DNA of 64,000 nt from Nymphaea colorata (GCF_008831285.2 NC_045143.1:7759503-7823502); one strand, 5' to 3'. Shown: positions 14,309 through 30,640, numbered from the stretch's first letter. Notes: a model not told the origin generated them from the sequence alone. Program-made: numbers and translations.

Positions 14309-15235
14309 CTCTTTACATCCAGTGTGGATTTTCATTTATTTGGGCATTGTGATTCCTTTTATATAAAGCTTGCACCAGACATTAAAAGTTGTTGCGGTGA
14401 ATAATTTATAGTTGGGTTTTTTTTGTGGGACATGATTATTTTTCCCTTTAGTGCGCAGGGGTGAAATGGTATATTTTGATTCCACATTTTCTGCAGGCTC
14501 TGTATCTTGTCTGTGAACCATATATTGGTTTTTGAGTAAATGGAAATATTATAGAAGATTTTGGTAATGGTTGGCATGTTTTTGTGCTAATGGAATTCAG
14601 ATCATATAATGCGTAGAATTTCAGCCGCAGCTGACCAATTGTTATATTATTGTGTACCCATCTGGTATATGACCGCTTATTATCCCGTGGTCAGAGGCTT
14701 GGCTTGTTCCCGCGGTTCAGCGGTTAGGCCTATACATGTTATAAACATAGTTTTCCAACACATGCCTCAGTCCTATGGTTTGACGCCATTAACGCTAAAA
14801 TGGGCATGAGAGATGTGGTTAGGCACTATCAGAGATGAGAAATATATTCAAATTAAAAATGTACATCCATTTAGTGAATCTACCCTCTTATTAGAAAAAA
14901 GAAAGCGGCAATCTACTGCAACAATTATCGAAGATACTTCTCGTCAGCCGAAAGAACAGACGAAAAGTTAATAAAAAGTGACTCTTTAACATGGACAGAT
15001 CAGGTTCGCACAAAAAGTTAGTTGACTTTATCGGGCTTCTCCTTGGATCCTTGGACTAAGAACAATTATATTCAAAACAAAAGTAGATAAGAAGTTAATG
15101 ACAGTTCAAACTTGACAAGTTCCATCAATATACGGGAACAGTCTCACTACAGATGCACATAGTTCGAGTTGCTTCCCACATCAAATTGATTCAGATTCGT
15201 GAATCTAGTGACCTCGTTGGAGAGTTTATCAGGAA
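14309..15235. other. Intergenic between convergent genes
   Basis: Lies between the profilin stop codon and the stop of the minus-strand gene that follows, so it must hold both 3' ends. No other feature recognised. Confidence 0.6.
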
Positions 15236-18153
<2,918 letters not shown>

Positions 18154-21100
18154 TCAGATCTTGAAGTGATCGATTGGACGAAGTAATTCTTTGCAAAACA
18201 GAACCGCTATCTTCTTTCTATCGGATTAATGTGTGCGAGCGAGAGAGAGAGACCAAAAGATGATGTACAGGAGAGAGATGGAAGATTTACAATTTTTTTT
18301 TCGACCGTTAGAGAGAGGGGGGTTTTGGCCGCCAAGGAGGTTAGGAAGAGATGAAGGAAGCCGTTCGTTCAAATCTGCATGGCAGGCAATCCACATGCGA
18401 TTCGTCTTGCTCCCTAAACCCGTAACGGCTACTTAGAGCGAAGGTCTTCCCCTCCCCACACCCAGCCTTGACGGATCTGACTTTCGTATATTCAATAAGC
18501 TGGTAATAATTTATTGACATTTGTGCTTAAATTTTCTTAATAGGGGACGCAAGGTATACATTTCTTGTGCCCTTGTGGAGCGCACAAAATTGCATTTACG
18601 AACAGACGAGACAAACCTAAAAGCCCAAATTTCTTGTTGATGAAAATTGAAAGGTTTATTGCCCATGCATGTTTTTTTTTTTTCAAAATGATTTTTGAGT
18701 TTTGATATATTAATATGATATTGGGGGGAAGCATGGGGAAATGGTTTAGATGGAGAGGGGCGAAACACATGCAAACTAAAGTGTCATGCATTTATATACA
18801 AACTAAAATATCATGCATCACTATTTGGTGGTGATCTATCGTAAAATTTGTCTTTGTCTTGGTTTATTTAATTATGTAATGTTGGTTATATATATATGGC
18901 ACTAGGGCATATATATCACTCAGAGTTCTATTTATTATAAAGTCTCTTTTATAACTTCTTCAAAATGGCGTGAACTTATCATTTATGTTTATGCATTTTA
19001 ACAATTTAAAGGGAGATTTTTGTCGTACCAAATCTGACTGATCACATTGTATCTTAGAAATTTGAAAAGTACATGAACATGTTGTTAAGATTATTTTATA
19101 GAAAACTAATTACTTTTTAAATTCAAGTGCGCTTCTCCGATCATAAATTTGAAATGAAATAAACAAAACACACAATTACAAATTGGTACCCGAAACCGCT
19201 TCTCCCACCCTCTTTGCCTCGGGAATGCTCGTCTTCTTTACTGCTCTAGTCGTTTGAAAGAAAAAAGTTAAACGGCAAAAAATTTTACAGCGCAAGTTGT
19301 AAGATCAAGGCCATTCTAAAGGCCATTGCTGGTTTCATATTGGCAAGCCAATTGGTGGCATTTTTTGACTAAAGGGCACTGGTCATCGCTATGTCATTTT
19401 TCATTTTTCCAATGAAACTTTTGCTGGCATGTATCTCCGCTGCTGAGTCACAAATATGAAACTTAAAAGACAAAAAAATTGGCCGTGTTGCAAATCAAAC
19501 TATTGGCAAGAAGTTGGCCAACATTTAAGAGAGACACCTTTTATAATTGAGAAATTGACTATATTCCTTCAAAGCTTGAGCTTCGGTAAAACAAGAATAT
19601 TGTTGGACGGGACCTGCATGGTTTCAGTTTTTCTTAGGTTAAATTGATAGATATGAAGCAAAGACAGGTGAAAAACAAATTCCCTAATTTCTCTAATCTT
19701 AGTACTGATTATACATATCCTAAATATGTTTCTACTAGGGCTGGTTATGATGAATTCAAGAAAATATGGACGTATTATTCAGTCCATGTTAACCTCCAAT
19801 GACAATCAAACGAGCTTGACAAATATGTAGCTGTTGAAACAGATTTTGGTTGTGTTTTAAGGAATAATTGATGCCATTTCATTTATTTCTCTTAAATATG
19901 GCATGGGACATTGTTAGTTTTGCCATTAACCATATGGTTATCAATATCATATTATCTTAACCGAGTAACATCGGTGCTTTTTAAATGTGACGCAAAATTT
20001 TATGTTCCTCGATCTCCCATCTATTGACCACATTTTAGGGTAAGTTCTGGCCAGAGATATTACGGCTTTCTAAATAGTCATTTAGGATATAATTTAAACG
20101 GTCATGCGTATAGAAGACCAAGCGAAAACTATGTTAACCACCACCATTGTATTTTGACATACGCCATTCGGACTTTCCAATGCATTGGTTACTCTCTAAA
20201 GGATAGCAAGCTTACTGAATGACTGAAGACAGGAAGCTCTTTTGTGTGATTAAGAATAGTATACCTATGAAGGCCGCCGAAGCCGTCATTCTTGCTGGAG
20301 ACGAGGCATTCATTGCCCTCCTTATTGCAGGAAAAAGGGGAGTTTCGAGAAGCCTCTTCTTTTTGACAAAACAGAAGGTGCGAACCTACCTGATGTAATA
20401 GCCCCACAATAGGTATCTATCTAAACCCATGAAGCAACTCAACAACATGATTAAGCTGTTACCACAAATCATCAAGACCCATTCCAAACTTCAATAATCT
20501 TCTCAACACTACCATTTCTGGACACAGTAGAATCTACTTTTCCCAATTAACTAGGCAAGAAGACAATCAGGATGCAGCAGTAGCTGATCCCAATAGATAG
20601 GTTCAGCACCATGTCCTGCATCAAGGGCCAGAAGTAATTCATATGTCAAAGACTCAAAGGCTGTTCTATGCCTAAGAATATGCATTCTTGATCTGCCTTG
20701 CAAGTGAACGACACACCTACCCTAGAAGTCTTCTGTACATTGAATAGCACAGGCAAAAGTACACATTGCTGGAAGCAATTTTTCAAAAGGATGAGATTGA
20801 GACTAGACCTCATTTCAAACCATCAAAACCATAAACAGATTTGGATATGAATCAGATAGACTCACAAAACCTCAAACATATCCTGCCTACCTGAGGCATC
20901 TTCAAAAACACCTCCTATCGATTTACCAGCACTGAACGAACTTGTGCAGACACCAACTTTAGTTACATCCACTTTCCAACAATGTCCTGAAGCTCCTCCA
21001 CTGACATGACCAAGACTCATCAAAAGTATCAACTACAAAATCTTCTTCCCGTAGAGAAAACAGGCAACTCCAACCATGGAAATGTTCATTTCCTATATTG

Positions 21101-21850
21101 ACTATCATTGCCACTAATAAAAATCAAGCTTATCTGAGAACACAAGGATCCTAAGAAGTTAGAAAAGCAATAGCAGCTTAAGCATGACAAAAAGCCCATC
21201 AGAAAAGATAATGCATGTAGTATTGATAGATATTTATAACAGCATTCGGAGTTGCTTCATCCATCATTGCTGCACCGACAAGCATTACTGGAAATTATTA
21301 GATGCCCATATGGAATAATAAAGTTTAAAACATCAAAGCAGCTTTCCTGCAAAGCAGCTGGAATTACATAATATTTCTGAGGTCCTCAGTTCTTGCTATG
21401 TTGCCTAAAACAAAGAATTTTCTTGTGTAACATTGACCAATTACATCCAAAGCATCCATACAATCACATGCATTAAGATAAATCCGATCACATCCAGACA
21501 ATCATAATGAAGTATGCATACAATCATGCAGCAACAAAATTAGTGTGTCACATCCAAACAATCACGTGCACACAATCAAATTCGTGATAGACCATACATC
21601 AACATTCACACATAATTTCCTATCAAAAGTTGTCCAAGTGCAAAGCATAGCAAAGAAGTGTAATTGTCAATTTATCAAGTACATAGCGGTCAAAGTCACT
21701 TCAACAAATATTAGCGAATCACATAGAGATCACATCTAATTAGAATAAGAAACATAAACAAGTTCAAAAAACATTGCAAATATACACTTGAACATATCTT
21801 CATATCATATACATGCAGTGATTAATAATAAATAGAGAGCCACACACTAA
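18154..21850. other. Intergenic, no gene recognised
   Basis: Begins with the promoter side of the minus-strand gene, including a small GA run near 18240. Beyond 18.5 kb it is AT-rich. Short open frames, for example near 20.2-20.4 kb on the minus strand, show no recognisable domain. It may include the unrecognised end of the Harbinger element to the right. Confidence 0.5.
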
Positions 21851-21859
21851 ACATTTGCA

Positions 21860-23219
21860 AAATCTTGAAACATTTGATTTGTTATGGACATGCACAAAGA
21901 GTTATTGCTTCCATGGCGGGATGTTTGTGTTGCAACTTCACCTTCACTTAAACATGTTGAACTTGAAGCATTATCATTTGATGTGCCCTCACAATATCAA
22001 ACTGCTCTGCATTCAGATTTTGATCTATAATGAAATTATGCAGTACACAGGTAGCTAATACAATCGGAACTTGTTTTTTAAAAGGATATTTAACTTGTGA
22101 TTTCAATATAGGAAACCTTCCTCCCAATAATCCAAATGTTCGTTCTATAGTTGTTTATAACAATGAATGCCTATAATTGAATAGTTCCTCTGATATCCTA
22201 ATATGCATCTGGTGTGCTAAATTCAGACGTATGATAACGATGTCCTTGATATGGAGTTAAAAGTCCGATGATGTTTGGATAAATCCCATGAACAAGATAA
22301 TATTTACCTACACATTATACACAATATAATCAAATGTTATTATTATTCAAAAGCTAAGATTCATGGATAGTACATAGACATGTGAGGACAGTGTTTTTAA
22401 CTTTTTATACTTGTAGGTATCACAAAAGGGTCAAATCGGGTTATCCAATGCACTACATAGTACTTGTGAATTGTTGCACTCCCTTCCCTTCCTGCTACGA
22501 CATACTGAAATCATGTCAAACCCAACTACAGCCATCACGTTTTGTGAAATAGCTCCTTCGCTATTGCGAATCTTTCTTGATCAAAGAATGACACCCAATT
22601 AGGTACATGAATGGCACCAATAGCTCCTAGACAATCCTATATGCATTTATAAAAGTGAAAATGACTATAACATTAGCATACATGTAAATGCATAACATAC
22701 ATGTACTTACCTTAAAGTATAGATAAAATTGATGGTCAACTTAAATCTTTGATGAGGTGTCATTGTTTGGGCATCAGATTTAACTTGTCCAAGTTGACAA
22801 ATTGCACGCAAGCATGCATTGAAATACTTATTGTTTGTCCAAAATGTTGAGATGTATCTTAACATGCACGATTGCCCCTGTTATGTCCAATAGTTTAAAG
22901 AAATATGGCGACTTTGTTCTTCTACACTAATTTCACTAGCATCTTCCAATAAACCTCTATCTCTTGGTGAATTACATAATGTGATATATGTGTGTACGTC
23001 CAATGTGTAATAGATCCAAAAAACTTCTTGGATGGCCATGAATGATGTTTTGGACAAACAGAGAACCAGCATCTTTATATGGATACGTTTAAGCAAACAC
23101 ATGATGACGACCATTGCGATTGCGACTTTATGTATGACTTGTCTTTCCTCATCATCATCCAACATCTCTAAGAAATTGAATATCTCAAAATTAACAACCC
23201 TTATAAATAGCATAAACAA
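21860..23219 (-). pseudogene. PIF/Harbinger transposase (DDE type), degraded
   Basis: Read right to left, fragments in shifting frames match the Harbinger nuclease family. They are DCLGAIGAIHVPNWVSF (first catalytic Asp region), EGAISQNVMAVVGFDM, AGREGSA in a neighbouring frame, KYYLVHGIYPNIIGLLTPYQ, YQGHRYHTSEFS, TTIERTFGLLGGRFPIL (catalytic Glu region), KYPFKKQVPIVLATCVLHNF. Frameshifts (about 22.49 and 22.4 kb) and stop codons break the frame. A likely intron has donor GTAAGTAC and acceptor CATATAG around 22.63-22.71 kb. The amino-terminal part at 22881-23219 is weakly conserved. The family cuts and joins DNA together with a Myb-like partner protein, a relic of which lies just upstream. 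It is not expected to be functional. Confidence 0.82.
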
Positions 23220-23599
23220 ACAGTAGAAAAATGAACAATTTCCATCTGATCATGAACATTTAAAGAAATAACAATTTCCAAAACATATGCATATATGAAT
23301 AAACAATAACAAGAAAGAACATCCTAGAAATGCAATTAGGGTATAACATTCAACAATCATTGACATAGTGTTACACCTAAAGTGCCTAATAGTGTGTGCA
23401 GTACAAAAGGAATCTTGAGGTGTTTGGGGTGGAGTAGTGGGGACTGAATAGGACTTTCAGCATTCAAGATTCAACACTTGTATAAACAATTAGCTTTTGG
23501 ATATTTCTGAAACATATAGCATATCTACTCAGGCAAATAGTAATTGAAAACACAAATATACCTAAAATGTTGCATACAATTACTGGATACTCAAATCAA

Positions 23600-23960
23600 A
23601 TAGTTGGACAATATCAATACACTTCATAGTGCGATCCCAGCCAAACCCATTCGCCTTCAGAATCCTTTTGTAAATTGACAAACTTGGTTTCTGAACCTTC
23701 AATTTATCCTTGAATTTCTCTTTCACAAAAGGCTGGCCCATACCTCTCAATCAGTTTTTTTTTCAATTGTTGTGTATGCTTTTCCTTACCCTCCACTTAA
23801 TTCCTTGCTAGGTACACAAGCTTGCTTTAATAAAAGCTGTACTAAATAGTCACTTTGTGATTTATTCCGCACCAAACTAACTACCCTTGCTGCTCTATAT
23901 GCCAGAATCTTCCAATCTGATGCATTCATACAGAGTTTTAATTAATAAATACAACAAACA
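23600..23960 (-). pseudogene. Myb/SANT-like protein of a Harbinger element, degraded
   Basis: The minus strand encodes, in more than one frame, EKFKDKLKVQKPSLSIYKRI followed by LKANGFGWDRTMKCIDI. This resembles the Myb/SANT-like domain carried by PIF/Harbinger transposons as their second gene (K-F-D-L-R...Y-K-L-L...GFGWD). Upstream of it, NASDWKILAYRAARVV and a frameshifted stretch are poorly matched. Its position next to the transposase pseudogene and the shared orientation support one element of two genes. Confidence 0.65.
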
Positions 23961-25130
23961 TGAATATGAATACAACATTAATCCAAAAGGAGTAGAAGAC
24001 ATGTTATTTCATCACAAAAGATGCCAAATGAAGCTGAACATTAAGGAATTTACGTTTTCATAGCACCATAAGACCGAATTCCACCAACCTTATTACTGCT
24101 TTTAATACAGAGAAGATATCATTTTATCCAAAACCTTGTCCAATAATAACAACACAGACTTCTAGTGGACACCGCAAATGGTTATAGCAGTGAAGCATAA
24201 AACAACAAAACGCACAATTTAGCAGAATATAATGTACATGTCACTTATATTCATCACGTAAGATCTTTAACAACCCCTTCTTAAAAACCACACTGTCTAG
24301 AAACAGAAAGGAAAAAAAAATTCTGTTGTATCCAATTCTCAACCGGTATGCAGTCCATGTTTCACATGAAGAATGCTGTTGGTGAAATCAAACCCCTCCA
24401 AAAAAAAATATCAAACCAAGTTTTCTTTCCATTCTTTGTCCCACAAAAACTATGCTCTAGACAAGAAAACCTTCCATGTGAATTTACTAGTAACATTTGG
24501 CTATTTGGAGTAAAAGAATATTCCATACAGGAATGCACCTTGTAATAGGTTTAGTTCAAATGATTGTCCATAAAAAGAACTAAGTACTAATATGGGGAAA
24601 CTGGCACAGGCATAGAAAACTGAATATCACATAAAATATTCATCAATAGTGGAAGCCTAATAATTATGTGATTAATCTCAGGCCCTCAACCATAATAAAG
24701 TTTTCACATGCTCATTATCCATGTCAACACCAAATAGACGGATGAAAATTGAAAATAAAAAATCTAGCATCAGATTTTATGATGGGAGGAACAACAAAAT
24801 GGAACAAGTTTGGCCATACCCTGCCAGATCCAAATAGATAGATGAAAACAAATGATCTAGTACAGATTTATATCAGAATCCTTGAAATGAAGACAAAGTC
24901 TTGTTCACACAATTCCAAACACCTAGGCAAATGAACATCTCCACTTTGTTACAGAAAAAATTTTGATAATGCTTGAGTTGATAACATATACAAAAAGCAG
25001 AAAGGAACAGGAGATTATCATCATCTTTTACAAACAAGAGCAAAAAAAGAAGGAAAAACTAAAAAACTGAAGCACACATTCTATGAAGGATATGATCCAA
25101 GATCCAGCTCAAACAGAAAAGTGATATCCT
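23961..25130. other. Intergenic, no gene seen
   Basis: AT-rich sequence between the Harbinger relic and a possible LTR. No coding region recognised. Confidence 0.5.
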
Positions 25131-25135
25131 CTTAC

Positions 25136-25540
25136 ATGTTAAACAACAAGATTTTTGGATCCTCCATCTGGATCCAAAATCCAGCACGTTGAACGATGTC
25201 TCACGTTATTAATGCCCTTCTAATATGTGAAGTCTCTTAGGATTCTACGTTATTGTAAACTGTGTTGAGGTATTCAATGTCCTTGTAATATGTGAAGTAT
25301 TAGAATTCTACATTCTTGTAAACTGTGTTGAGGTATTTAATGTCCTTGTGATATGTAAAGTCTCCTAAGATTTTACGATCAAAAGTCTCTTAGGATTCTG
25401 CAATTGTAACTGTTTTCTCTAATAAATATGGGCCATGTAAGACCATCCTGGTCACGGCTTCTTCTTCTCAGCTTCTTCTTGTTTCATTCTTTCTCTCTAT
25501 CTTTCTACGTGAATACAGATTTCAAGTTGCAGTTATTGGT
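25136..25540 (+). mobile_element. Possible solo LTR or retrotransposon end
   Basis: Starts near TGTTAAACAACAAG, contains near-tandem copies of a 63-bp unit (GTAAACTGTGTTGAGGTATT at 25255 and 25318), then CTAATAAATATGGGCC and a pyrimidine-rich stretch, and is followed by ATTGGTGCCATA. The layout (TG start, TATA-like AATAAATA late in the block, CT-rich end) looks like a plant LTR, but no partner LTR or coding region was found, so the call is weak. Confidence 0.35.
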
Positions 25541-25598
25541 GCCATATTTCTATCATTACAGTCTTAACAGGAAATCTAAGACTTCTTTTCCAGGTATT

Positions 25599-25784
25599 TT
25601 GTAACATGATACTGAGTTTCAAGGTGGTGGAAATCTTATCAGAATAGATATTAATCTGTTGGAAACACAACTACAAACATTTTCTAAAATTCTGTAACAT
25701 GATACTGAGTTTCAAGGTGGTGGAAATCTTATCAGAATAGATATTAATCTGTTGGAAACACAGCTACAAACATTTTCTAAAATT
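25599..25784. repeat. 93-bp tandem duplication
   Basis: Two almost identical 93-bp units starting near GTAACATGATACTGAG (25601 and 25694). Confidence 0.95.
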
Positions 25785-26564
25785 CCATAACTATGAAACT
25801 TCTCAACCTTATTTTGAAATAAAAGAATAACTAAACTATTTATGTTTGTTCCCTATTGTTCACCATTACAGCGTAAAGAATAAAGATACACATTTTCTTC
25901 AAGGTTCTTTGAAAATAAGGTACTATAATCAGTTTGGGCTATACAGTCCAATTGAGAATGGTGAACACAGAAGGATTTGCAGTAGGAAGAAATGAATTGG
26001 CCACTTTGAGATGGTTCATTGTTTTTTTCATTTTCCAATACTCCTGCCAGCAAATCCAAGCATTTCCTCTACACATGGGAATGTATGTGCAAGAAATTTC
26101 AGAATTTCAATCTCTGTTGCCAACGGACCCACTATTATGCAGATAGACAATGCACGCGAAAACCACTTTCCAAGCACATTTTTAGTTGCAGCCACCTCAA
26201 AAATTGAAAAAGCTAAAAGCTAAAAGGAAAAAAAGAGCAATCGTATTAAGCCGACCACAACTTCCAATATTTAGATCATAGTCACAAATAACGTCTCAGA
26301 ATTCAAACAGCGAGGTTTTTCTCGGGTATAATACAGCGGGCTTGAAAAATACGGGAAAAAACTGTATTTAAAAAAAAATCCTAAAAATTAAGAAAAAATA
26401 AAATAAATGAGAAACTAATAAGACAACAAGAATCAGAATCAGAATCAAACTAATGCATAAATCAGAATCGAACTAATGCACAAGTAACATCAAATTTATA
26501 GCCCTCATGGCTTTATAACACAATTTAAATCATTCTTAAATACAAAAAAAGAACATATCCATCA
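25785..26564. other. Intergenic, left side of the hAT relic
   Basis: No coding region recognised. The left terminus of the hAT element should lie here but could not be identified. Confidence 0.45.
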
Positions 26565-29225
26565 TTAATCTTCATCCCATGAAGTAGAGTCACCTTCTTC
26601 ATTTGTTCTACTTAGTCCGCATTCTTCATCATCTTCTTCTTCTAAATCTGAAGACAACCCAACCTCTACATTTTCTGCTTCTGGAAATGTATTCACATGG
26701 TCAATATAGATTGGATTTGCATTTATGTTCTTTATTTCTGCAGCCATGCTTTGCAAATGCATTCTAATGAACACCAAATCAGTTAATCTAGATGGTAAAA
26801 GATTGCTTCTCTTCTTCATATTAGCAGCTTCAAATGCACTGCATGGCTTAAAACTTTGATTGCTACTCTTTGAAGAATAGGAACAGAAGATCCAAATATC
26901 TCCCACCAAATACCTAACATAATTTAAAGAAACAAACAAACAAAAATGAGATTCATACAGCTGTAAAATTGTAATTAAAATATTTAACCAATCATCAACA
27001 ATTCAGTAAAAGTGAGACACTTACGTGGATGAGAAGTGTCAATGACACTCATGGCCAACCCATCACGAAATAATGTAGGATCTCTGTTGTGATATTTGAT
27101 CAATTCAAGACCCATATTTGCATAATCCTCATGAACAAGAAGTTTTTTTTTGTTACTAAGTCCAAACCTTCCCGAACTTCTTCATTTGTCCTTAGTATAT
27201 TATTCCAAAACAAATGAGGATTTAGATAAGCTGCTGCGGCATGTATGAGACTATGCAAATTACGATTCCATCTCTTATCAATTATATTCCAATACAACAT
27301 ATATTTTTCTTTCCTATCGTTGTTTGCATTTTTGATAGCTTCTTTAGCTCTATCAAGTGCTTCATATAGATAACCCATAGTGGCCCCTTCCCCATCTACC
27401 ATCTTTAGTACTCTCACTAACAGTTCAACAAACCTGATTATTTCTTTTCCATTTCTCCAAAAATCTTCATTTTGAATGGGACTTATAAGTCCTTTTGCAT
27501 CATTTTTTTCACAGTCTTCTACATGTATACCTTCATTGGAAGCAACCATAAGCCTGAGGCCCTCTTCTTGTTTTAGGATAGAATCCAAAGTGCAAAGCAA
27601 GGCAGGTTGTCAAGTTCATATATAATAAGCAACAAACTTTAGATATAATGAGAACTTATACAAAGGGAAAAGAGTTGAGGAGGCCTGGTGTGACTAGATT
27701 TGCCTTTCAATTTATTTGTTTGCATTCTATCCTAAAACAAGAAGAGGGCCTCAGGTTTACGGTTGCGTCCAATGAATGGAGACATGTAGAAGACATTGAA
27801 AAAAATGATGCAAAAGAACCTACAAGTCTCTTACAAAATGAAGATTTTTGGAGAAAGGGAAAAGAAATAATCAGGTTTGTTGAACCATTAGTGAGAGTAC
27901 TAAAGATGGTAGATGGGGAAGGGGCCACTATGGGCTATTTATATGAAGCACTTGATAGAGCTAAAGAAGCTATCAAGAATGCAAACAACGGCAAGAAAGA
28001 AAAATATATGCCGTATTGAAATATAATTGATAAGAGATGGAATCGTAATTCGCATAGTCCCATACATGCCGTAGCAGCTTATCTAAATCCTCATTTGTTT
28101 TGGAATAATATAATAAGGATGGATGAAGAAGTTCGGGAAGGTTTGAACTTAGTAACAAAAAAAACTTCTTGTTCATGAGGATTATGCAAAAATGACTTAG
28201 TCAACTCCTTTCCCTTTCTATAAGTTCTCATTATATCTAAAGCTTGTTGCTTATTATATACGAACTTGACAAATTGCCTTGCTTTGCAGTTTGCACATGA
28301 TATTTGCCACATCTTCTAAACGATCAATGTCTTCAAGCATTAAGTCAATGCAATGAGCAGCACAAGATGTGGCAAAAATGTTTGGATATTTTCCTTCAAG
28401 AATAAAATTTGTTTTTCTGTAATTGTTTTCATTATCGGTAACAATATGCAGGACATTGTTTGCCTCAATTTCTTCTATAGTTGAAGATAAAAAGTCAACT
28501 ATAACTTCTACATTTTTGGGACCTTTTTCAGCATGACTTGCCTTCCAAAATATAGTGCCTCTTGGAGAGCTCACCAACAAGTTTATATAAGATCTGCTTC
28601 TAATCGTGTCTTCCCAAATATCAGACATAATTGTGCATCCATATTGTGTCCATGTTTTCTTCATTTCATCAACATAGAATAGAACATCTTTCTTTGCTTC
28701 ATCTAGCAGTTTCGTTCTTGTTGCTTCAATGCTTGGGAGAATATATCCTGGGCTGAATTTTGTAGTACCAACAACAAAATTCTTGAAATCCACCGATCGA
28801 AGTAAGTTGTTCATTACAATAGCTTTAAGTAAAAGCTTATCCACAAAATCCTTTTCCACTTTCTTCATTATACTTGAAATTGTTTGTTTTTTGCCTTGTC
28901 CTGTTCCTCCTTCAGACAAAGTTCCACAAAAAAAATTGCTAACTGAACATGATGAACCTACACTTAAATGTGATCCACTTCCACTTTGCATTCTCCCCTT
29001 CTCCATGGGTCTGTCCTCAATAACTCTACAAGCTTTGATTGCCATTTGCTTGATATTTTCAGGCACATTATGACATGCAACAACATCATTGCCGTGAATT
29101 CCAGCCAAATGATACTGAAATTGCGTAATTCCTCCGGTATATTGCTCAGAACAAAATTTGCAAGTCAACTTCCCTTCATCACTTTGAATTGCATGTGACC
29201 AAAATATATCCTTCAATCTAGGCAT
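26565..29225 (-). pseudogene. hAT-superfamily transposase with BED zinc finger, rearranged
   Basis: hAT transposases cut and paste DNA in the nucleus. The intact amino-terminal frame (ATG at 29225, to about 28.3 kb) starts with a BED zinc finger (CKFC...HLAGIH, residues about 20-45), then a DUF659-like core (LLRSVDF, TIMSDIWEDTIRSRSYINLL, ATSCAAHCIDLMLEDI). The C-terminal half at 27591-26565 carries EDFWRNGKEIIRFVELLVRV, YLNPHLFWNN, then in another frame MGLELIKYHNRDPTLFRDGL, and the hAT dimerisation region WWEIFGSSVPILQRVA. Lesions: a frameshift near 28.29 kb, an inverted copy of an internal segment at 27592-28195, a frameshift in the T run near 27.14 kb, and a deletion near 26.84 kb that removes the CSS-S-CERNWS core and shifts frame. 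An acidic C-terminus ends at 26565. It is clearly non-functional. Confidence 0.9.
27115..28195. repeat. Inverted duplication inside the hAT relic (two arms of about 470 bp)
   Basis: Bases 27728-28195, read on the + strand, encode the same transposase segment as 27591-27115 read on the minus strand (KQEEGLR, DFWR(K/N)GKEIIRFVE, YLYEALDRAKEAIKNANN, YLNPHLFWNN). In addition, 27592-27674 on the + strand matches about 28310-28196 on the minus strand (YNKQQ(T/A)LDIMRTY). The segment 27592-28195 is thus an inverted copy whose two ends match the sequence on either side. Confidence 0.88.
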
Positions 29226-29352
29226 TTTCTGCAGCTATCAAGTATCAAACACCTGAGGTCCTGAAGCAAAAAATCTAAATCTCATTTCATCTTAAAAAAA
29301 TCATACATAAATGATAAAGTAAAAGTAAAAAAAAAAAACTAACAATGTAACA

Positions 29353-29620
29353 AACATACAAACTACAAAGTTTAACAGCGATAGAGTTTCTACCTTTTAA
29401 TGCACATAAGCAAATCGACTGAAACAAGAGGTAATAAAGTATAAACTATAAAGTAGAGACGTATGCAAATTGACTGAAAACAAAAACTTGAAACTAATCG
29501 ATTGAAAGCAAAAAACTAGAAACTAACGGAACATACAAACTACAAAGTTTAACAGCGATAGAGTTTCTACTTTTTAATGAACATATGCAAATCGACTGAA
29601 ACAAGAGGTATAAAGTATAA
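29353..29620. repeat. Direct repeat, about 90 bp, two copies 179 bp apart
   Basis: The stretch containing AACAGCGATAGAGTTTCTAC and CAAATCGACTGAAACAAGAG occurs at 29353-29446 and again at 29532-29620 with few differences. It lies just upstream of the hAT reading frame. Confidence 0.92.
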
Positions 29621-30469
29621 TAGATCTTTGCAACTTTTAATATGATTAAGCCAAATAGTTGGCTAATAAATCAAAAAATTACCATTGTAAGAAGGAAGGA
29701 CATTGAGAACTGAAGAGTCAATGAAAAAATAATCAGCAGTTGCCATCAACCAGATATCTAAACCATCAAATCGATTTAAAAACTTAATACCTTATGCCAT
29801 AGACCAACAATGACCTGCTCAATCAAATTGGGGAAGGTATACAGGAATCCTAAGATGTAAGATGATACAACCCACTATAACAATGAAGCGACTTCGAAAA
29901 TCATTGTCATTTATCACGCATAAGTGGCATTCATAAGTACATACAATAAGAGCTGCAAATAAAGGATGTGAGTCAAACCAGGTCCACTTGTCAGAGCCCA
30001 AAGGCATAAAAGCGAGCAGACTTGTTAACTGAAGGTCATTCTCTGTGTACCCATTCATTCATCCACAGCATCGGCTTGTCGTCACAAAACCCAGTAAATC
30101 CAAACACTTAAATAAACCCAACAAAAAGCAACAAACACTATTTTTTCTCTTCGATTCTAAGTTGAAACCACTGCCATAAACCAAGACAGAAAAAGGCGAG
30201 AACCAAAATCCTGGGAAGAGAAAAACCTTGCTCATTCACAAGCAAAAACAACAACAAACCAACAGGTGAAGAAGAAATGTTCGTTGAGGCCATGAATGAG
30301 GAAAAGAGGAAATGGGTTTCCTCCATATTTTCTCTTATCCGCATTCATGGAGTCGATAAACCTTAACCTAGGCCTGCCAACCATCCGCAGGAGAGGAGAA
30401 ACCAAAAGAATGGATGGAAGATATTCAACAGGGTAAAGGAAATCCCCACCGATGGACGTAAGTATAGAT

Positions 30470-30513
<44 letters not shown>

Positions 30514-30640
30514 GTGTATACCTGCTGCGGGAATGGGAGAGAGACCTTCGTATGATGGCGGTGGCGGGCAGGAGACGCTAAGAGCTGAGAGAAAAGAAAA
30601 GGAGAGAGGGGGGCGGGTCGAAAAAAATTTCTGGAATTAA
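29621..30640. other. Region upstream of the hAT relic
   Basis: Includes a (GA)n microsatellite at about 30475-30511. A minus-strand frame with a true ATG at 30344-30138 (68 residues, hydrophobic middle) has no recognised relatives and may be accidental. Confidence 0.45.

Noticed and set aside
27648..28019. Plus-strand 123-codon frame as an independent gene
   Set aside because: It is the inverted copy of the adjacent hAT transposase segment, not a separate gene.
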